Origin: a virus
Length of the DNA stretch: 64,000 bases
Strand: one strand, 5' to 3'
IMG/VR virus record: IMGVR_UViG_3300032291_001290
Location: 1-64,000 of that record
In this document: positions 1 to 7,932 of the stretch, in pieces
Numbering within the stretch: the first letter of the stretch is position 1
Layout of the letters: each line of letters starts with the position of its first letter
Position numbers and translations under genes: made by a program
The notes under the pieces: model-generated
Told to the model about the DNA's origin: nothing
Seen by the model: the letters and a program-made list of their open reading frames with translations, nothing else
The model's database searches: none

Positions 1-1
1 C

Positions 2-280
2 ACTGAAATCTATAATCCAAAAGACTTTCATAGCGACAATATGGATAGCATTGAAGAATATGAACCGCAAGGTGGTGGTGGCACAGACTTTGATTGCATC
101 TTTACTTACTTGAAAGAAAATGCTATTGAACCTAAACGTTTGATTGTGTTTACTGATGGATATCCCTGCGGGTCTTGGGGTGACCCTGATTATTGTGATA
201 CGACATGGATCATTCACGGTGATAAGAATCCCAACCCACCGTTTGGGACGTATGCAATCTATGATGATAAAGTCCAGTGA
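2..280 (+). CDS. VWA-like metallopeptidase-type protein, C-terminal part (5' truncated)
   Basis: The reading frame is open from the window edge, so only the last 92 residues are present. They contain a glycine-rich GGGGTDF turn followed by a hydrophobic strand ending in VFTDGYP. This is the MIDAS-like layout of the VWA-type C-terminal domain found in DUF2201 putative metallopeptidases. In bacteria and phages these proteins are usually encoded near MoxR-type AAA+ ATPases. Two AAA+ genes lie about 20 kb downstream, but a link to them is only inference. The substrate is unknown. The next gene overlaps its 3' end by 20 nt. Confidence 0.7.
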   Translation, partial: TEIYNPKDFHSDNMDSIEEYEPQGGGGTDFDCIFTYLKENAIEPKRLIVFTDGYPCGSWGDPDYCDTTWIIHGDKNPNPPFGTYAIYDDKVQ

Positions 281-515
281 AGAAGTAATAATTTACGAAT
301 CACCAGATGGAGGCAAGACGGTCTACTCACGCAAGAGTGGATCGCTTAAGCGCACATTGCATTGGGAAGATCCAGAACATAAACGCACACAAGAGGCACT
401 TAATAGATGGGCTAACTTAAAAGAAGCCGTACTATTAGCTGATAATAATGTAACTTTGAATGATGCTATTGAAAAAGTAGAAGCATTATATATTTTAATT
501 AGAGGCCCAAAATGA
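261..515 (+). CDS. conserved hypothetical protein, 84 aa
   Basis: A small, charged, probably helical soluble protein that I do not recognise. The frame is open further upstream, but only the double ATG at 261/264 gives a normal N-terminus and the short overlap with the previous gene typical of this genome. The N-terminal part is beta-like (EVIIYESPDGG). The C-terminal half is helical and ends in IRGPK. It overlaps the next start by 4 nt (ATGATG), so it is probably translated as part of the 2-1179 operon. Confidence 0.7.
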   Translation: MMIKSSEEVIIYESPDGGKTVYSRKSGSLKRTLHWEDPEHKRTQEALNRWANLKEAVLLADNNVTLNDAIEKVEALYILIRGPK

Positions 516-922
516 TGTATATTGGAACAAGTTTAGGTGGTTGCCTGCTTAGTCTTATGAACAAAGAAGTGTCCGAGGATGAGGTTATGATTATAATAAC
601 CCGTACCAATGCACCTGACTATGATAAATTCATTGGCGTAATTAAAGCATATCATGCACAGGGCAACCCTTTTTCTGATAATCCTGAGCGGTATGAGTTG
701 AGTGACTATGAATTAGATGATTTGATTGATCTTGCAAACAGATTATGGTATAGTGGTAAAATTCACCAACCAAGAAGTTTTTTGGGTACTACTAATTATA
801 GACACCCATTTAAACATGGTGATAAACTTTGGTTTCAAGTAGTGCCTACAATTGACAATACTACTCCGGCAGTAATAGATGCCTACGAAAAATATAAGAT
901 GTTGGATACGTTGACTAAATGA
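512..922 (+). CDS. conserved hypothetical protein, 136 aa
   Basis: The N-terminus MYIGTSLGGCLLSLMNKEVS continues into a V(M/I)IIITRTNAP strand and then a mixed alpha/beta body. I remember similar unnamed proteins in other T4-like marine phages but know no function. There is no signal peptide or membrane segment. The gene starts inside the end of the preceding gene and its TGA overlaps the next ATG (ATGA), so the four genes at 2-1179 form one translationally coupled operon. Confidence 0.75.
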   Translation: MMYIGTSLGGCLLSLMNKEVSEDEVMIIITRTNAPDYDKFIGVIKAYHAQGNPFSDNPERYELSDYELDDLIDLANRLWYSGKIHQPRSFLGTTNYRHPFKHGDKLWFQVVPTIDNTTPAVIDAYEKYKMLDTLTK

Positions 923-1179
923 GTGTTAATCCGTTACATTGGTTTGGTAATCGTGAAATAGAATATACTCCTAAGCATTTTACTTTAGCCAAAACTCCAC
1001 TCACAGAAGAATCCAAACTTTGGATATTGAACACTCTTGTTGGTAGATTTTCTGTATATCATGCTGATGAAATAGATCGGCATGATTCATTAACTGTTTA
1101 TGTTAGCCATAATATATTAGGGCGTCCTGCGTTTGAAGATCCTACTGAGGCAGTTTTTTATGAACTAACCTGGAGTTAA
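919..1179 (+). CDS. small protein with C-terminal YELTWS tail (LxW family)
   Basis: An 86-residue protein ending PAFEDPTEAVFYELTWS. The tail follows the same pattern (acidic turn, then (F/Y)xLxW at the extreme C-terminus) as the tandem mini-genes at 29.2-32.6 kb. The middle has a tryptophan-containing helix and short strands, also as in that group. I assign it to the family by pattern only; the N-terminal two thirds are highly divergent. Function unknown. The late promoter for the next operon begins shortly after it. Confidence 0.65.
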   Translation: MSVNPLHWFGNREIEYTPKHFTLAKTPLTEESKLWILNTLVGRFSVYHADEIDRHDSLTVYVSHNILGRPAFEDPTEAVFYELTWS

Positions 1180-1204
1180 AAAAAATAAGGTATCGTAAAC
1201 TTGT

Positions 1205-1212
1205 ATTAAATA
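1205..1212 (+). promoter_or_regulatory. T4-type late promoter octamer ATTAAATA
   Basis: ATTAAATA lies 25 nt upstream of the ATG at 1238, with AAGGAG as ribosome-binding site in between. It matches the T4 late consensus TATAAATA at seven of eight positions. It suggests that the gene at 1238 is expressed late. Confidence 0.5.
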
Positions 1213-1237
1213 TCTATAGTTACTCAAGGAGAATAAT

Positions 1238-1966
1238 ATGAGTTTTTTACGACACGTAGGCAAACATGGTGACCGAAAAGTTGCTATTATATTTCGTGAG
1301 ATTCCAGGCGAATCTCACATGTGCTTAGTCACATACACCGAAACACTTAATCAACACATTCATGATCCGTTGATACGTTGTATCGAAAGCGATATCGGTC
1401 AAAGCAGTGAATCATTATCTGATGCACTAAACCGTACATTAGGTTTGGATGGTAGACCTATTCTACAATTATTACATGCAGAAGGTTTGCTGAAAAAAGT
1501 ACAAACTGAAATGATTGTAGTTACTCCTAATCCACAGACTAAAATTAAATTGAGCGAACTCAATAAAATTTTAACTGAAATGAAACAGGGTGAATCTGCT
1601 GTAAAGCGTTTAGCTGAAATAGATGATAGTCGTGGTTTACAAACTCCCACTGAGGTTGCACGTAGAATGCGTGAACAAACTACACGTGATGCAAGAACTA
1701 CAATGCCGGTGGTATCAGCTAGTGCTGATGTATTAGGTGATCAAATGTTAGCAAACAATTTGCGTCAACAGGCTGCTAAGATGGATGCTGAGGCGAAAGG
1801 ACTACTAGCTGAAAGTGCCCTTCTACTTAAACAAGCCGCTGAAATGGACCCTGCTCCAGTAGCTAAAAAACCCAAAGCAACTAAAAAATCTGCGGTAGCA
1901 GAAGTTGCTCCAGTAGTTGAAACTGTTGCAAAACCAAAGAAAACAAGAGCTAAAGTTAGTGCATAA
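1238..1966 (+). CDS. conserved T4-like phage protein, 242 aa, Ala/Lys-rich tail
   Basis: Residues 1-110 form a conserved-looking globular part (MSFLRHVGKHGDRKVAIIFR, then HMCLVTYTETLNQHIHDPL). Then come helices likely to form a coiled coil, and a low-complexity Ala/Pro/Lys tail. I remember homologues in marine T4-like phages without an assigned role. A strong AAGGAG ribosome site precedes the ATG, and a late promoter octamer lies upstream, so a virion or assembly role is possible but unproven. The stop codon overlaps the next start (ATAATGAG). Confidence 0.75.
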   Translation: MSFLRHVGKHGDRKVAIIFREIPGESHMCLVTYTETLNQHIHDPLIRCIESDIGQSSESLSDALNRTLGLDGRPILQLLHAEGLLKKVQTEMIVVTPNPQTKIKLSELNKILTEMKQGESAVKRLAEIDDSRGLQTPTEVARRMREQTTRDARTTMPVVSASADVLGDQMLANNLRQQAAKMDAEAKGLLAESALLLKQAAEMDPAPVAKKPKATKKSAVAEVAPVVETVAKPKKTRAKVSA

Positions 1967-2262
1967 TGAGCCCTGAATTCATCGAAAAGTGGGAACACAT
2001 TCTTGAGGATGTTGAAAAAAATAAAATACCTATTCAGTTTATAAAAAAATTAATTATAAAACTTGAAGGTAAAAAACAACAGACTATAAACATTGAAAAA
2101 TTTTTATCTCAAGGATTAGACCCAGAACAGATAGAAGAAGCTGTCAGCAGAAAATTGCACGAACTAGATGAATTGGTAGTGAGTGTAGAATTTATACTTA
2201 ACGTACAAAATATTGCTGACACTGTACAACCTGAAACTGATAGACTTTTAAATAAGTTATGA
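1966..2262 (+). CDS. conserved hypothetical protein, 98 aa, all-helical
   Basis: A short, charged, apparently all-alpha protein with no cysteines or membrane segment. It starts MSPEFIEKWEHILEDV and ends PETDRLLNKL. It sits between the 242-residue protein and dihydrofolate reductase, overlapping both by 1-4 nt, so it is co-translated with the nucleotide-metabolism genes. I considered a small transcription or replication accessory factor but see no motif to support one. Confidence 0.7.
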   Translation: MSPEFIEKWEHILEDVEKNKIPIQFIKKLIIKLEGKKQQTINIEKFLSQGLDPEQIEEAVSRKLHELDELVVSVEFILNVQNIADTVQPETDRLLNKL

Positions 2263-2711
2263 AGTTGATATTAGCATGTGATCCTAAAGGGGGAATAGGC
2301 TACCAAAACAAGTTGCCCTGGAGTAAAATCGAGGGCGATTTGCCAAGATTCAAGGAACTAACTACTGGTAAAACAGTTATTATGGGCCGCAACACTTGGG
2401 AAAGTTTATCGAAAAAACCCTTACCAAATAGATTTAATATTGTAGTGTCTAGTAAATTAATTGATGGTGTTGTAACAATAAATCAAATTAGTACACTAGA
2501 TTATACAACTCATAAAGATGCATGGATTATCGGCGGTGCTAAACTTATTCATAGTAATTGGTGGTGTATAGATGAAGTACATTTATCTAAAACATTTACC
2601 GAATACACTTGTGATACCTATATTGATTTGTTACACTTAGAAAGACTATTTGATAAAGTGGATGAACAAAAATTCACTGACCATGTATACCAAATTTGGA
2701 AACGTAAATGA
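2259..2711 (+). CDS. frd: dihydrofolate reductase
   Basis: Reduces dihydrofolate to tetrahydrofolate with NADPH, regenerating the cofactor consumed by the adjacent thymidylate synthase during dTMP production. The 150-residue protein shows the family landmarks: N-terminal strand and GGIGYQNKLPW loop (about 10-20), TVIMGRNTWESL (about 39-50), and IIGGAKL in the second half. Length is close to bacterial DHFR (about 160). The start overlaps the preceding stop, and the 3' end overlaps td by 4 nt, the same frd-td pairing as in T4. Confidence 0.95.
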   Translation: MKLILACDPKGGIGYQNKLPWSKIEGDLPRFKELTTGKTVIMGRNTWESLSKKPLPNRFNIVVSSKLIDGVVTINQISTLDYTTHKDAWIIGGAKLIHSNWWCIDEVHLSKTFTEYTCDTYIDLLHLERLFDKVDEQKFTDHVYQIWKRK

Positions 2712-3607
2712 AACAATATCACGATTTACTACAAGACATTTTAGATAACGGAGAAATTAAAGATGATAGAACTGGTGTTGGCACCCATAGTGTTTTTGGA
2801 CGTCATCTTCGCTTTGATTTGCGTAGGGGCTTTCCCGCAATCACTACTAAGAAATTGGCATGGAAGGCTTGCGTCGGTGAACTTTTATGGTTTATTGAAG
2901 GCAGCAGTGATGAACGTAGATTGGCAGAACTCACCCATGGTACCAAAGATGGTACAGTTACGATCTGGACGCCAAATGCGCTTGCTCCGTATTGGAAGCC
3001 TAAAGCAGAATTCGAAGGTGACTTGGGTCGTGTATACGGCGTACAATGGAGGCATTGGAACAAATATACGACAGAGAAAGACATGGGCCCAGCGCACAAA
3101 GGTGGTACACGCCTTGCCGTTGACAAAACGGAAGTTGACCAGTTATCGAAAGTCATTGAAGGGTTGATACAAGATCCTAATGGTCGTAGACATATATTAA
3201 GTGCATGGAATGTTAGCGAACTAGACCAAATGGCTTTACCTCCGTGTCATGTTATGAGCCAATTTTATGTCAACAAAAATAAAGAACTCTCTTGTCATAT
3301 GTACCAGCGTAGTGTGGATGTTTATTTAGGGCTCCCGTTCAATATTGCTAGTTATGCTCTACTTACTCATTTGATAGCACACCATTGTGGTTTTAAAGTT
3401 GGCGAATTGATTATCAGCACAGGTGATACACACATATATAAAAATCATGTTGAGCAAGTAAATGAGCAACTATCACGGTCCGAATACCCACTCCCCACAT
3501 TGTGGTTGAACCCAGATGTGAAAGATATTGAAAAATTCACAATGAACGATATTAAACTAATTGATTATCAATCACATGGTCAATTGAAGGCACCGATGGC
3601 AGTTTAA
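2708..3607 (+). CDS. td: thymidylate synthase (ThyA type)
   Basis: Methylates dUMP to dTMP using methylene-tetrahydrofolate. The 299-residue length fits ThyA. Visible landmarks are DRTGVGTHSVFG (about 20-31), the WFIEGSSDE helix, the catalytic cysteine C180 in ALPPCHVMSQFYV, the QRSVDVYLGLPFNIASYA region, and the C-terminal ending APMAV. The reading frame is continuous with no intron, unlike T4 td. It forms a coupled unit with frd and supplies dTMP for phage DNA synthesis. Confidence 0.97.
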   Translation: MKQYHDLLQDILDNGEIKDDRTGVGTHSVFGRHLRFDLRRGFPAITTKKLAWKACVGELLWFIEGSSDERRLAELTHGTKDGTVTIWTPNALAPYWKPKAEFEGDLGRVYGVQWRHWNKYTTEKDMGPAHKGGTRLAVDKTEVDQLSKVIEGLIQDPNGRRHILSAWNVSELDQMALPPCHVMSQFYVNKNKELSCHMYQRSVDVYLGLPFNIASYALLTHLIAHHCGFKVGELIISTGDTHIYKNHVEQVNEQLSRSEYPLPTLWLNPDVKDIEKFTMNDIKLIDYQSHGQLKAPMAV

Positions 3608-3626
3608 TGTTAAAAGGTAGACCATA

Positions 3627-3896
3627 ATGATAACATGGCCGTCTGACGAGGCAACAATAATTGAATACAAAGTCTATTCAATACTAATGGGCGATGTAGA
3701 AGACCCTGATTTGATGATTGCAGAACCAATTTATAAATGGCAACAAACAGAAGCAGGTAAGTATGTAATGAAAAATTCAGCTCCTACACCAATGTGGCGA
3801 AGGAGTGTTGATACGAATTCATATGGTCATCAGTATATGATATTCGCATACTTCACCCCAAAACAATTAACATATTATAAGTTGAAATACGAATGA
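3627..3896 (+). CDS. small hypothetical protein with C-terminal YYKLKYE tail (LxW-like)
   Basis: An 89-residue protein preceded by AAAAGGTAG as ribosome site. The N-terminal half is alpha/beta with a YKWQQTEAGKYV segment. The C-terminal half has MWRRSV, then a strand (YMIFAYFTPK) and the terminal QLTYYKLKYE. The terminal pattern resembles the (F/Y)xLKW tails of the 29.2-32.6 kb array with W replaced by Y. Family membership is a pattern-based inference and function is unknown. Its TGA overlaps the start of the epimerase gene. Confidence 0.6.
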   Translation: MITWPSDEATIIEYKVYSILMGDVEDPDLMIAEPIYKWQQTEAGKYVMKNSAPTPMWRRSVDTNSYGHQYMIFAYFTPKQLTYYKLKYE

Positions 3897-4861
3897 ACAT
3901 TTTAGTAACAGGCGGTCTCGGCCTTATCGGACATCACGTAGTAAATAAATTAGAATCATTAGGACACGATGTTGTCATTACTGATACTCGTACTACTTAT
4001 GGAATTATTCCTCAAGATGAAATTGATTACTTGATGGGTGAACGTCTTAGGAAAATCAAGACAAATTATATATACAAGATTGATATTAGCAATAGTGATA
4101 ATATTGATTGGTTGATACAAAAACATCAGCCCAAAATTATTATTCACATGGCTAGTTTCCCTCGTCAAAAAGTTGTCAACGCTAATCCAGCGATAGGCGC
4201 ACGTACAATGATGGAAGGATTAATGAATCTATGTGAATCAGCAAAGAAACACAACGTAAGTAAATTCTTGTATATTAGCAGTTCAATGGTATACGGCGAC
4301 TTCAATGATGACGTAGTTGAAGACTATGATTGCAAACCACAAGGTCAGTATGGTATTATGAAACTTTCAGGAGAACACATTGTTAAAGATTATAGCCGTC
4401 GTAATTGTTTTAATCACACTATTATACGTCCCAGTGCTGTTTATGGACCGCTTGACGTTGAAGACCGAGTCATTGCAAAATTCATGCTCACAGCAATGCG
4501 CGGCGGTATGCTCAAAGTAAATGGTGCGAGTGAAACACTAGACTTTACTTATGTAGAAGATGCCGCAGATGGTATTGTAGCTGCCGCATTAAGTGAGAAC
4601 ACAAAAAACAAAACGTACAACATTACAAAGAGCCACAGTCGTAGTTTATTAGATGCGGCTAATCTAGCAGTTAAGATTGCAGGTAAAGGTAACATTGAAG
4701 TCAAAGACAAAGATGCCGATTTCCCTAGTCGTGGTGCTTTGAACATTGATGCCGCCCGTAGAGATTTTGGCTTTGATCCTAAGGTAGATGTAGAAGAAGG
4801 GTTTCAAAAATATTACGATTGGCTTAGCACCAGCGAATATTGGATAAAGAAAAATGTCTAA
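3893..4861 (+). CDS. NAD-dependent epimerase/dehydratase (extended SDR)
   Basis: A nucleotide-sugar 4-epimerase or dehydratase-type enzyme. The 322-residue protein starts with the Rossmann motif GGLGLIG (7-13), has the acidic cofactor-end residue near D31, the S-S-S segment 129-131 and the catalytic pair Y153/K157 in YGIMK. The segment RPSAVYGP is typical of extended SDRs. The exact sugar cannot be read from sequence. It is the first gene of a cluster with a radical SAM protein and a DegT-type aminotransferase, a combination typical of modified-sugar synthesis, perhaps for glycan, surface or DNA decoration. Confidence 0.9.
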   Translation: MNILVTGGLGLIGHHVVNKLESLGHDVVITDTRTTYGIIPQDEIDYLMGERLRKIKTNYIYKIDISNSDNIDWLIQKHQPKIIIHMASFPRQKVVNANPAIGARTMMEGLMNLCESAKKHNVSKFLYISSSMVYGDFNDDVVEDYDCKPQGQYGIMKLSGEHIVKDYSRRNCFNHTIIRPSAVYGPLDVEDRVIAKFMLTAMRGGMLKVNGASETLDFTYVEDAADGIVAAALSENTKNKTYNITKSHSRSLLDAANLAVKIAGKGNIEVKDKDADFPSRGALNIDAARRDFGFDPKVDVEEGFQKYYDWLSTSEYWIKKNV

Positions 4862-6059
4862 CACTTATTGCGTTTTATTATGGCTAAGTATTACCGTTGA
4901 TACTAATGGCGATATTAAACCTTGTTGTGTTTCTACTGATTTTATAAAAAAAACTGACGGAACTCATTTCAACTTAGGAAATGATTCTATTAATGATATA
5001 TACAACAGTCCTGATTTTTTAAATATCCGTCAACAGATGTTAGACGGTAAAGAAGTTTCAGGATGTTCACAGTGTTATAAACATGAAAGATCGGGCGGTA
5101 ATAGTCAACGTATTATTCACAATGAAAAATGGAAAGACCAACAATTTAATGATGTGATTGCTGATACTAGCATTCAATATTTTGATCTTAGATTTGGAAA
5201 CTTGTGTAATCTAAGTTGTAGAAGTTGTAACCCTAGGGCTAGTAGTAAATTTGCAAAGGTACTTGACGAACTGCGTGATACTGAAATACACAAGTTTCAT
5301 CACATTTATGATTTGTCAATAGATGAATGGTATGACACTACAATGTTTGAAAAAAACATTGAAAGTCAACTTAGTAATGTAACAAAGTTATACTTAACAG
5401 GCGGAGAACCAACCGTTATCAAAAAAAATATTGAAATGCTTGAAAGGTTCAACACACTTGGATATAGTAAAAATATTACATTAGTTATTAATTCAAACAT
5501 GACTAACTTAAACTCTACGTTTTATCAATTATTAGCAAATTTTAAACAGGTAGTATTCTTTGCTAGTATAGATGGAACAGGTGCTATACAAGAGTATTTG
5601 CGTTATCCTAGTAATTGGAATCAAATAGATAAAAATATAAAAACATTATTGACATATGATAATATGATAATTAGGACTACCCCCGTAATACAGATTACCA
5701 ACTTAAATAAGATTGTTGATTTGTTTGAGTATGTTGAATCTATTAACAGAGAACAAGGAAAATCTGTAATTGATATTATGCCAATCATATTAGAAAATCC
5801 TTCATATTTAAATCTTTCATACTTGCCCAAAGAATACAAAATGATGTGCTGGGAAAGAATCCAAGAATGGTTAAATACAAAATGCCAATTTCAATCAGAG
5901 ATTTTTTATAATAAAATGGAAGTATTGAAAAATAAATGTTTAGAAGAAGTTGATTACAAGGACAACCTCAAAAAATATATTGAATTTAATTCAATACTAG
6001 ATAATCATTGGGAACATCATTTACAAGTAGTAAACCCTGAACTTTGTAGTATACTATGA
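4854..6059 (+). CDS. N-twitch radical SAM protein
   Basis: Radical SAM enzyme with the [4Fe-4S] motif CxxxCxxC at C118, C122 and C125, followed by the GGEPT motif. A second cysteine set lies before the radical SAM core (C24, C25, C71, C74) and fits an N-terminal twitch-type auxiliary cluster domain; ordinary SPASM domains are C-terminal. Length 401 residues. It overlaps the epimerase by 8 nt and the aminotransferase by 4 nt, so the three act together, probably on a sugar or peptide substrate. A paralogue with the same cysteine layout is at 29400-30629. Confidence 0.88.
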   Translation: MSNTYCVLLWLSITVDTNGDIKPCCVSTDFIKKTDGTHFNLGNDSINDIYNSPDFLNIRQQMLDGKEVSGCSQCYKHERSGGNSQRIIHNEKWKDQQFNDVIADTSIQYFDLRFGNLCNLSCRSCNPRASSKFAKVLDELRDTEIHKFHHIYDLSIDEWYDTTMFEKNIESQLSNVTKLYLTGGEPTVIKKNIEMLERFNTLGYSKNITLVINSNMTNLNSTFYQLLANFKQVVFFASIDGTGAIQEYLRYPSNWNQIDKNIKTLLTYDNMIIRTTPVIQITNLNKIVDLFEYVESINREQGKSVIDIMPIILENPSYLNLSYLPKEYKMMCWERIQEWLNTKCQFQSEIFYNKMEVLKNKCLEEVDYKDNLKKYIEFNSILDNHWEHHLQVVNPELCSIL

Positions 6060-7111
6060 ACATACCACATTTTGGTCTGAAAAGACAGTATAAAAATTTA
6101 AGAGATGAGTTGCTAGATGCAACTGACTGTGCTATGAAAGACGGTCAGCTTGTGGGCGGGCATTATACTCGTTCGTTTGAAGAATGGTTGAAACATCGTA
6201 CAAAAACAAAATATGCTATAACTCTGCATAGTGGTACTCACGCACTTGAGATTATAGCCCGTTGGAAGAAATTTAAACATAGTGAGACAATGGAAGGGAA
6301 CCCTAAAGTTCTAGTTCCTAATCTAACATATCCCGCAACATTGAATGCGTTTTTAACTGCTGGTTGGGATGTTGAACTAAGTGATACAGACAAGAACGGT
6401 ATTATACTTCCTAACACTCAGGGAGGTGTATATGAATGTGTGATGGGTTATGCTGGCCGTAAACCTTGGGCTGATGCTAGTTACTCAACTGCGTACAGTG
6501 TCATAGTAGACGGAGCACAACACTGGTTAGTAGCAGATGGTGACGTAGGTTCTGGAATGTCAATTAGCTTTGATCCTACAAAGAACTTACCTAGTTCAGG
6601 TAATGGTGGTGCTATTGTAACTAATGATGAACATCTATATTTGTATGCTACAAAATACAGAGACAATAACAAACCTTACTTTCATGAAGCTGGTACTAAT
6701 AGTAAAATGAGTGAACAGGATTGTGCTCAAATATTAGTCAGAGCAAAGTATATAGACGAATGGCAAAACCGTAGAAGTGAGATAGCAAAATATTGGTGTG
6801 ATAGATTTAAAGAATTACCACTAACTTGTTTATCTGACACAGTAGATCCACATTCACATCAAAAATTTGTGATGTATCTGCCCGACCGTAATTCATTACA
6901 TACACATTTATTGACTGATGGAATTGATAGTAAGATTCATTATGAATATGTCTTGGGAGATCTCCCCTCAGCAAAAAACTTAACTAAACCTGATATGCTA
7001 AGTACTAGTGTAATGCTAAGTAGAGGTGTCATTAGTTTACCTATGTACCCTGAACTAACTGACACTGAGGTGAACTATATAGCAGATAGAATAGATAAAT
7101 ATTTTGAATAA
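6056..7111 (+). CDS. DegT/DnrJ/EryC1/StrS-family aminotransferase
   Basis: PLP-dependent sugar aminotransferase fold. The 351-residue protein shows the small-domain N-terminus (IPHFGLKRQYKNL), the cofactor phosphate-binding HSGTHAL (58-64), the aspartate D152 in VDGAQHW, and the Schiff-base lysine K176 in SFDPTKNLPSSGNGG. The lysine context matches catalytic family members rather than regulatory variants. It is translationally coupled to the radical SAM gene and completes an epimerase-rSAM-aminotransferase set for an amino-sugar or related product. The acceptor is unknown. Confidence 0.9.
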   Translation: MNIPHFGLKRQYKNLRDELLDATDCAMKDGQLVGGHYTRSFEEWLKHRTKTKYAITLHSGTHALEIIARWKKFKHSETMEGNPKVLVPNLTYPATLNAFLTAGWDVELSDTDKNGIILPNTQGGVYECVMGYAGRKPWADASYSTAYSVIVDGAQHWLVADGDVGSGMSISFDPTKNLPSSGNGGAIVTNDEHLYLYATKYRDNNKPYFHEAGTNSKMSEQDCAQILVRAKYIDEWQNRRSEIAKYWCDRFKELPLTCLSDTVDPHSHQKFVMYLPDRNSLHTHLLTDGIDSKIHYEYVLGDLPSAKNLTKPDMLSTSVMLSRGVISLPMYPELTDTEVNYIADRIDKYFE

Positions 7112-7114
7112 ATA
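7107..7114 (+). promoter_or_regulatory. late promoter octamer abutting the start codon (7120)
   Basis: AATAAATA ends 5 nt before the ATG at 7120. In T4 late promoters the first transcribed base is 6 nt after the octamer, which here is the A of the ATG. No Shine-Dalgarno is visible, so the mRNA is predicted to be leaderless. Confidence 0.6.
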
Positions 7115-7119
7115 ACTAG

Positions 7120-7578
7120 ATGTGGATACTATCAATATTACCTAACTGGGCTATTCATGCTTTGTTATTTGCTGGATTACTAGGCACAATAGCAGGATTT
7201 GTACTAGGTATGATTCCTGTAATAAAGCAGTATATTATTCCTATACGAATTATAAGCCTATTTGTTTTAGCACTTGGATTATTTTTAGAAGGTGGATTAG
7301 CTGACAATCAAGCCTGGGAATTAAGGGTGAAGGAAATGGAAGCTAAAGTAGCAGAAGCACAAGTTAAATCAGCCAAAGAAAACACCCAGCTTGTAGAAAA
7401 AGTAGTGACTAAAACACAATATGTTAAGGGTAAAACAGAATACATAACTAGATACCTTGATAGAGAAGTAATTAAAGATAACGAAGTTATTAAATATATT
7501 GAACAATGTCCGGCTATTCCACAAGAAATATTGAAGTCACATAATGACGCCGCAAATATACGCAAGGAGTCAAAATGA
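7120..7578 (+). CDS. putative inner-membrane spanin (Rz-like)
   Basis: A 152-residue protein with hydrophobic segments in the first 60 residues (about 8-30 and 40-58), then a long charged helix (VKEMEAKVAEAQVKSAKEN) predicted to be a periplasmic coiled coil, and a short C-terminal region with one cysteine (QCPAIP). This layout and the overlapping lipoprotein gene downstream fit an i-spanin, which spans the periplasm and fuses membranes at lysis. Two membrane segments instead of one is unusual. It carries its own late promoter, as expected of a lysis gene. Confidence 0.55.
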   Translation: MWILSILPNWAIHALLFAGLLGTIAGFVLGMIPVIKQYIIPIRIISLFVLALGLFLEGGLADNQAWELRVKEMEAKVAEAQVKSAKENTQLVEKVVTKTQYVKGKTEYITRYLDREVIKDNEVIKYIEQCPAIPQEILKSHNDAANIRKESK

Positions 7579-7889
7579 AAGACATTGCGAAACAACAAAG
7601 AATCAGCACAATACTATTTGTTATAGTGACAGTAATATTCTTTCTTGCTATGTGTACAGGATGTTCTACAACAGTTCCAGTCACAGCTAAATTTCCAGAA
7701 GTACCTGCTAGACTACTAGAACAATGTCCTGAAAAACTTCAAACAATTGAAGGTGACAAAATCAATATCGTTGATTTTACTAAAGTTGTAGTCACTAATT
7801 ACGGAACATACTATGAATGTGCAGTTAAAAATGATGCTTGGATAGAGTGGTATAACACTCAAAAGAAGATTTTCAACGAAGTTAAGTAA
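7575..7889 (+). CDS. putative outer-membrane spanin lipoprotein (Rz1-like)
   Basis: A 104-residue protein with a lysine/arginine-containing N-terminus, a hydrophobic signal segment (about 12-26) and a lipobox-like CTGC ending at C30, followed by a mature part of about 75 residues. It overlaps the preceding membrane protein by 4 nt. A coupled membrane coiled-coil gene plus lipoprotein gene is the usual i-spanin/o-spanin arrangement. Two further cysteines (in EQCPEK and YECAVK) may form a disulphide. No endolysin is recognisable nearby. Confidence 0.55.
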   Translation: MKDIAKQQRISTILFVIVTVIFFLAMCTGCSTTVPVTAKFPEVPARLLEQCPEKLQTIEGDKINIVDFTKVVVTNYGTYYECAVKNDAWIEWYNTQKKIFNEVK

Positions 7890-7890
7890 T

Positions 7891-7924
7891 CCTAACCTAG
7901 TGATAAATACACTATAGGTCTAGG
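7891..7924 (+). promoter_or_regulatory. late promoter inside an inverted repeat that covers the ribosome site
   Basis: The octamer GATAAATA (7902-7909) is flanked by CCTAACCTAGTG (7891-7902) and its imperfect complement at 7910-7924, including TAGGT and TAGG. The right arm contains the likely ribosome site of the gene at 7933. Predicted late transcription starts near 7915, so a late mRNA lacks the left arm while read-through mRNA would fold over the ribosome site. Confidence 0.65.
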
Positions 7925-7932
7925 ATTTTTAT

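Noticed and set aside
144-260. Longer N-terminus for the second gene
   Set aside because: It would overlap almost half of the VWA-type gene, and its codons do not look coding.
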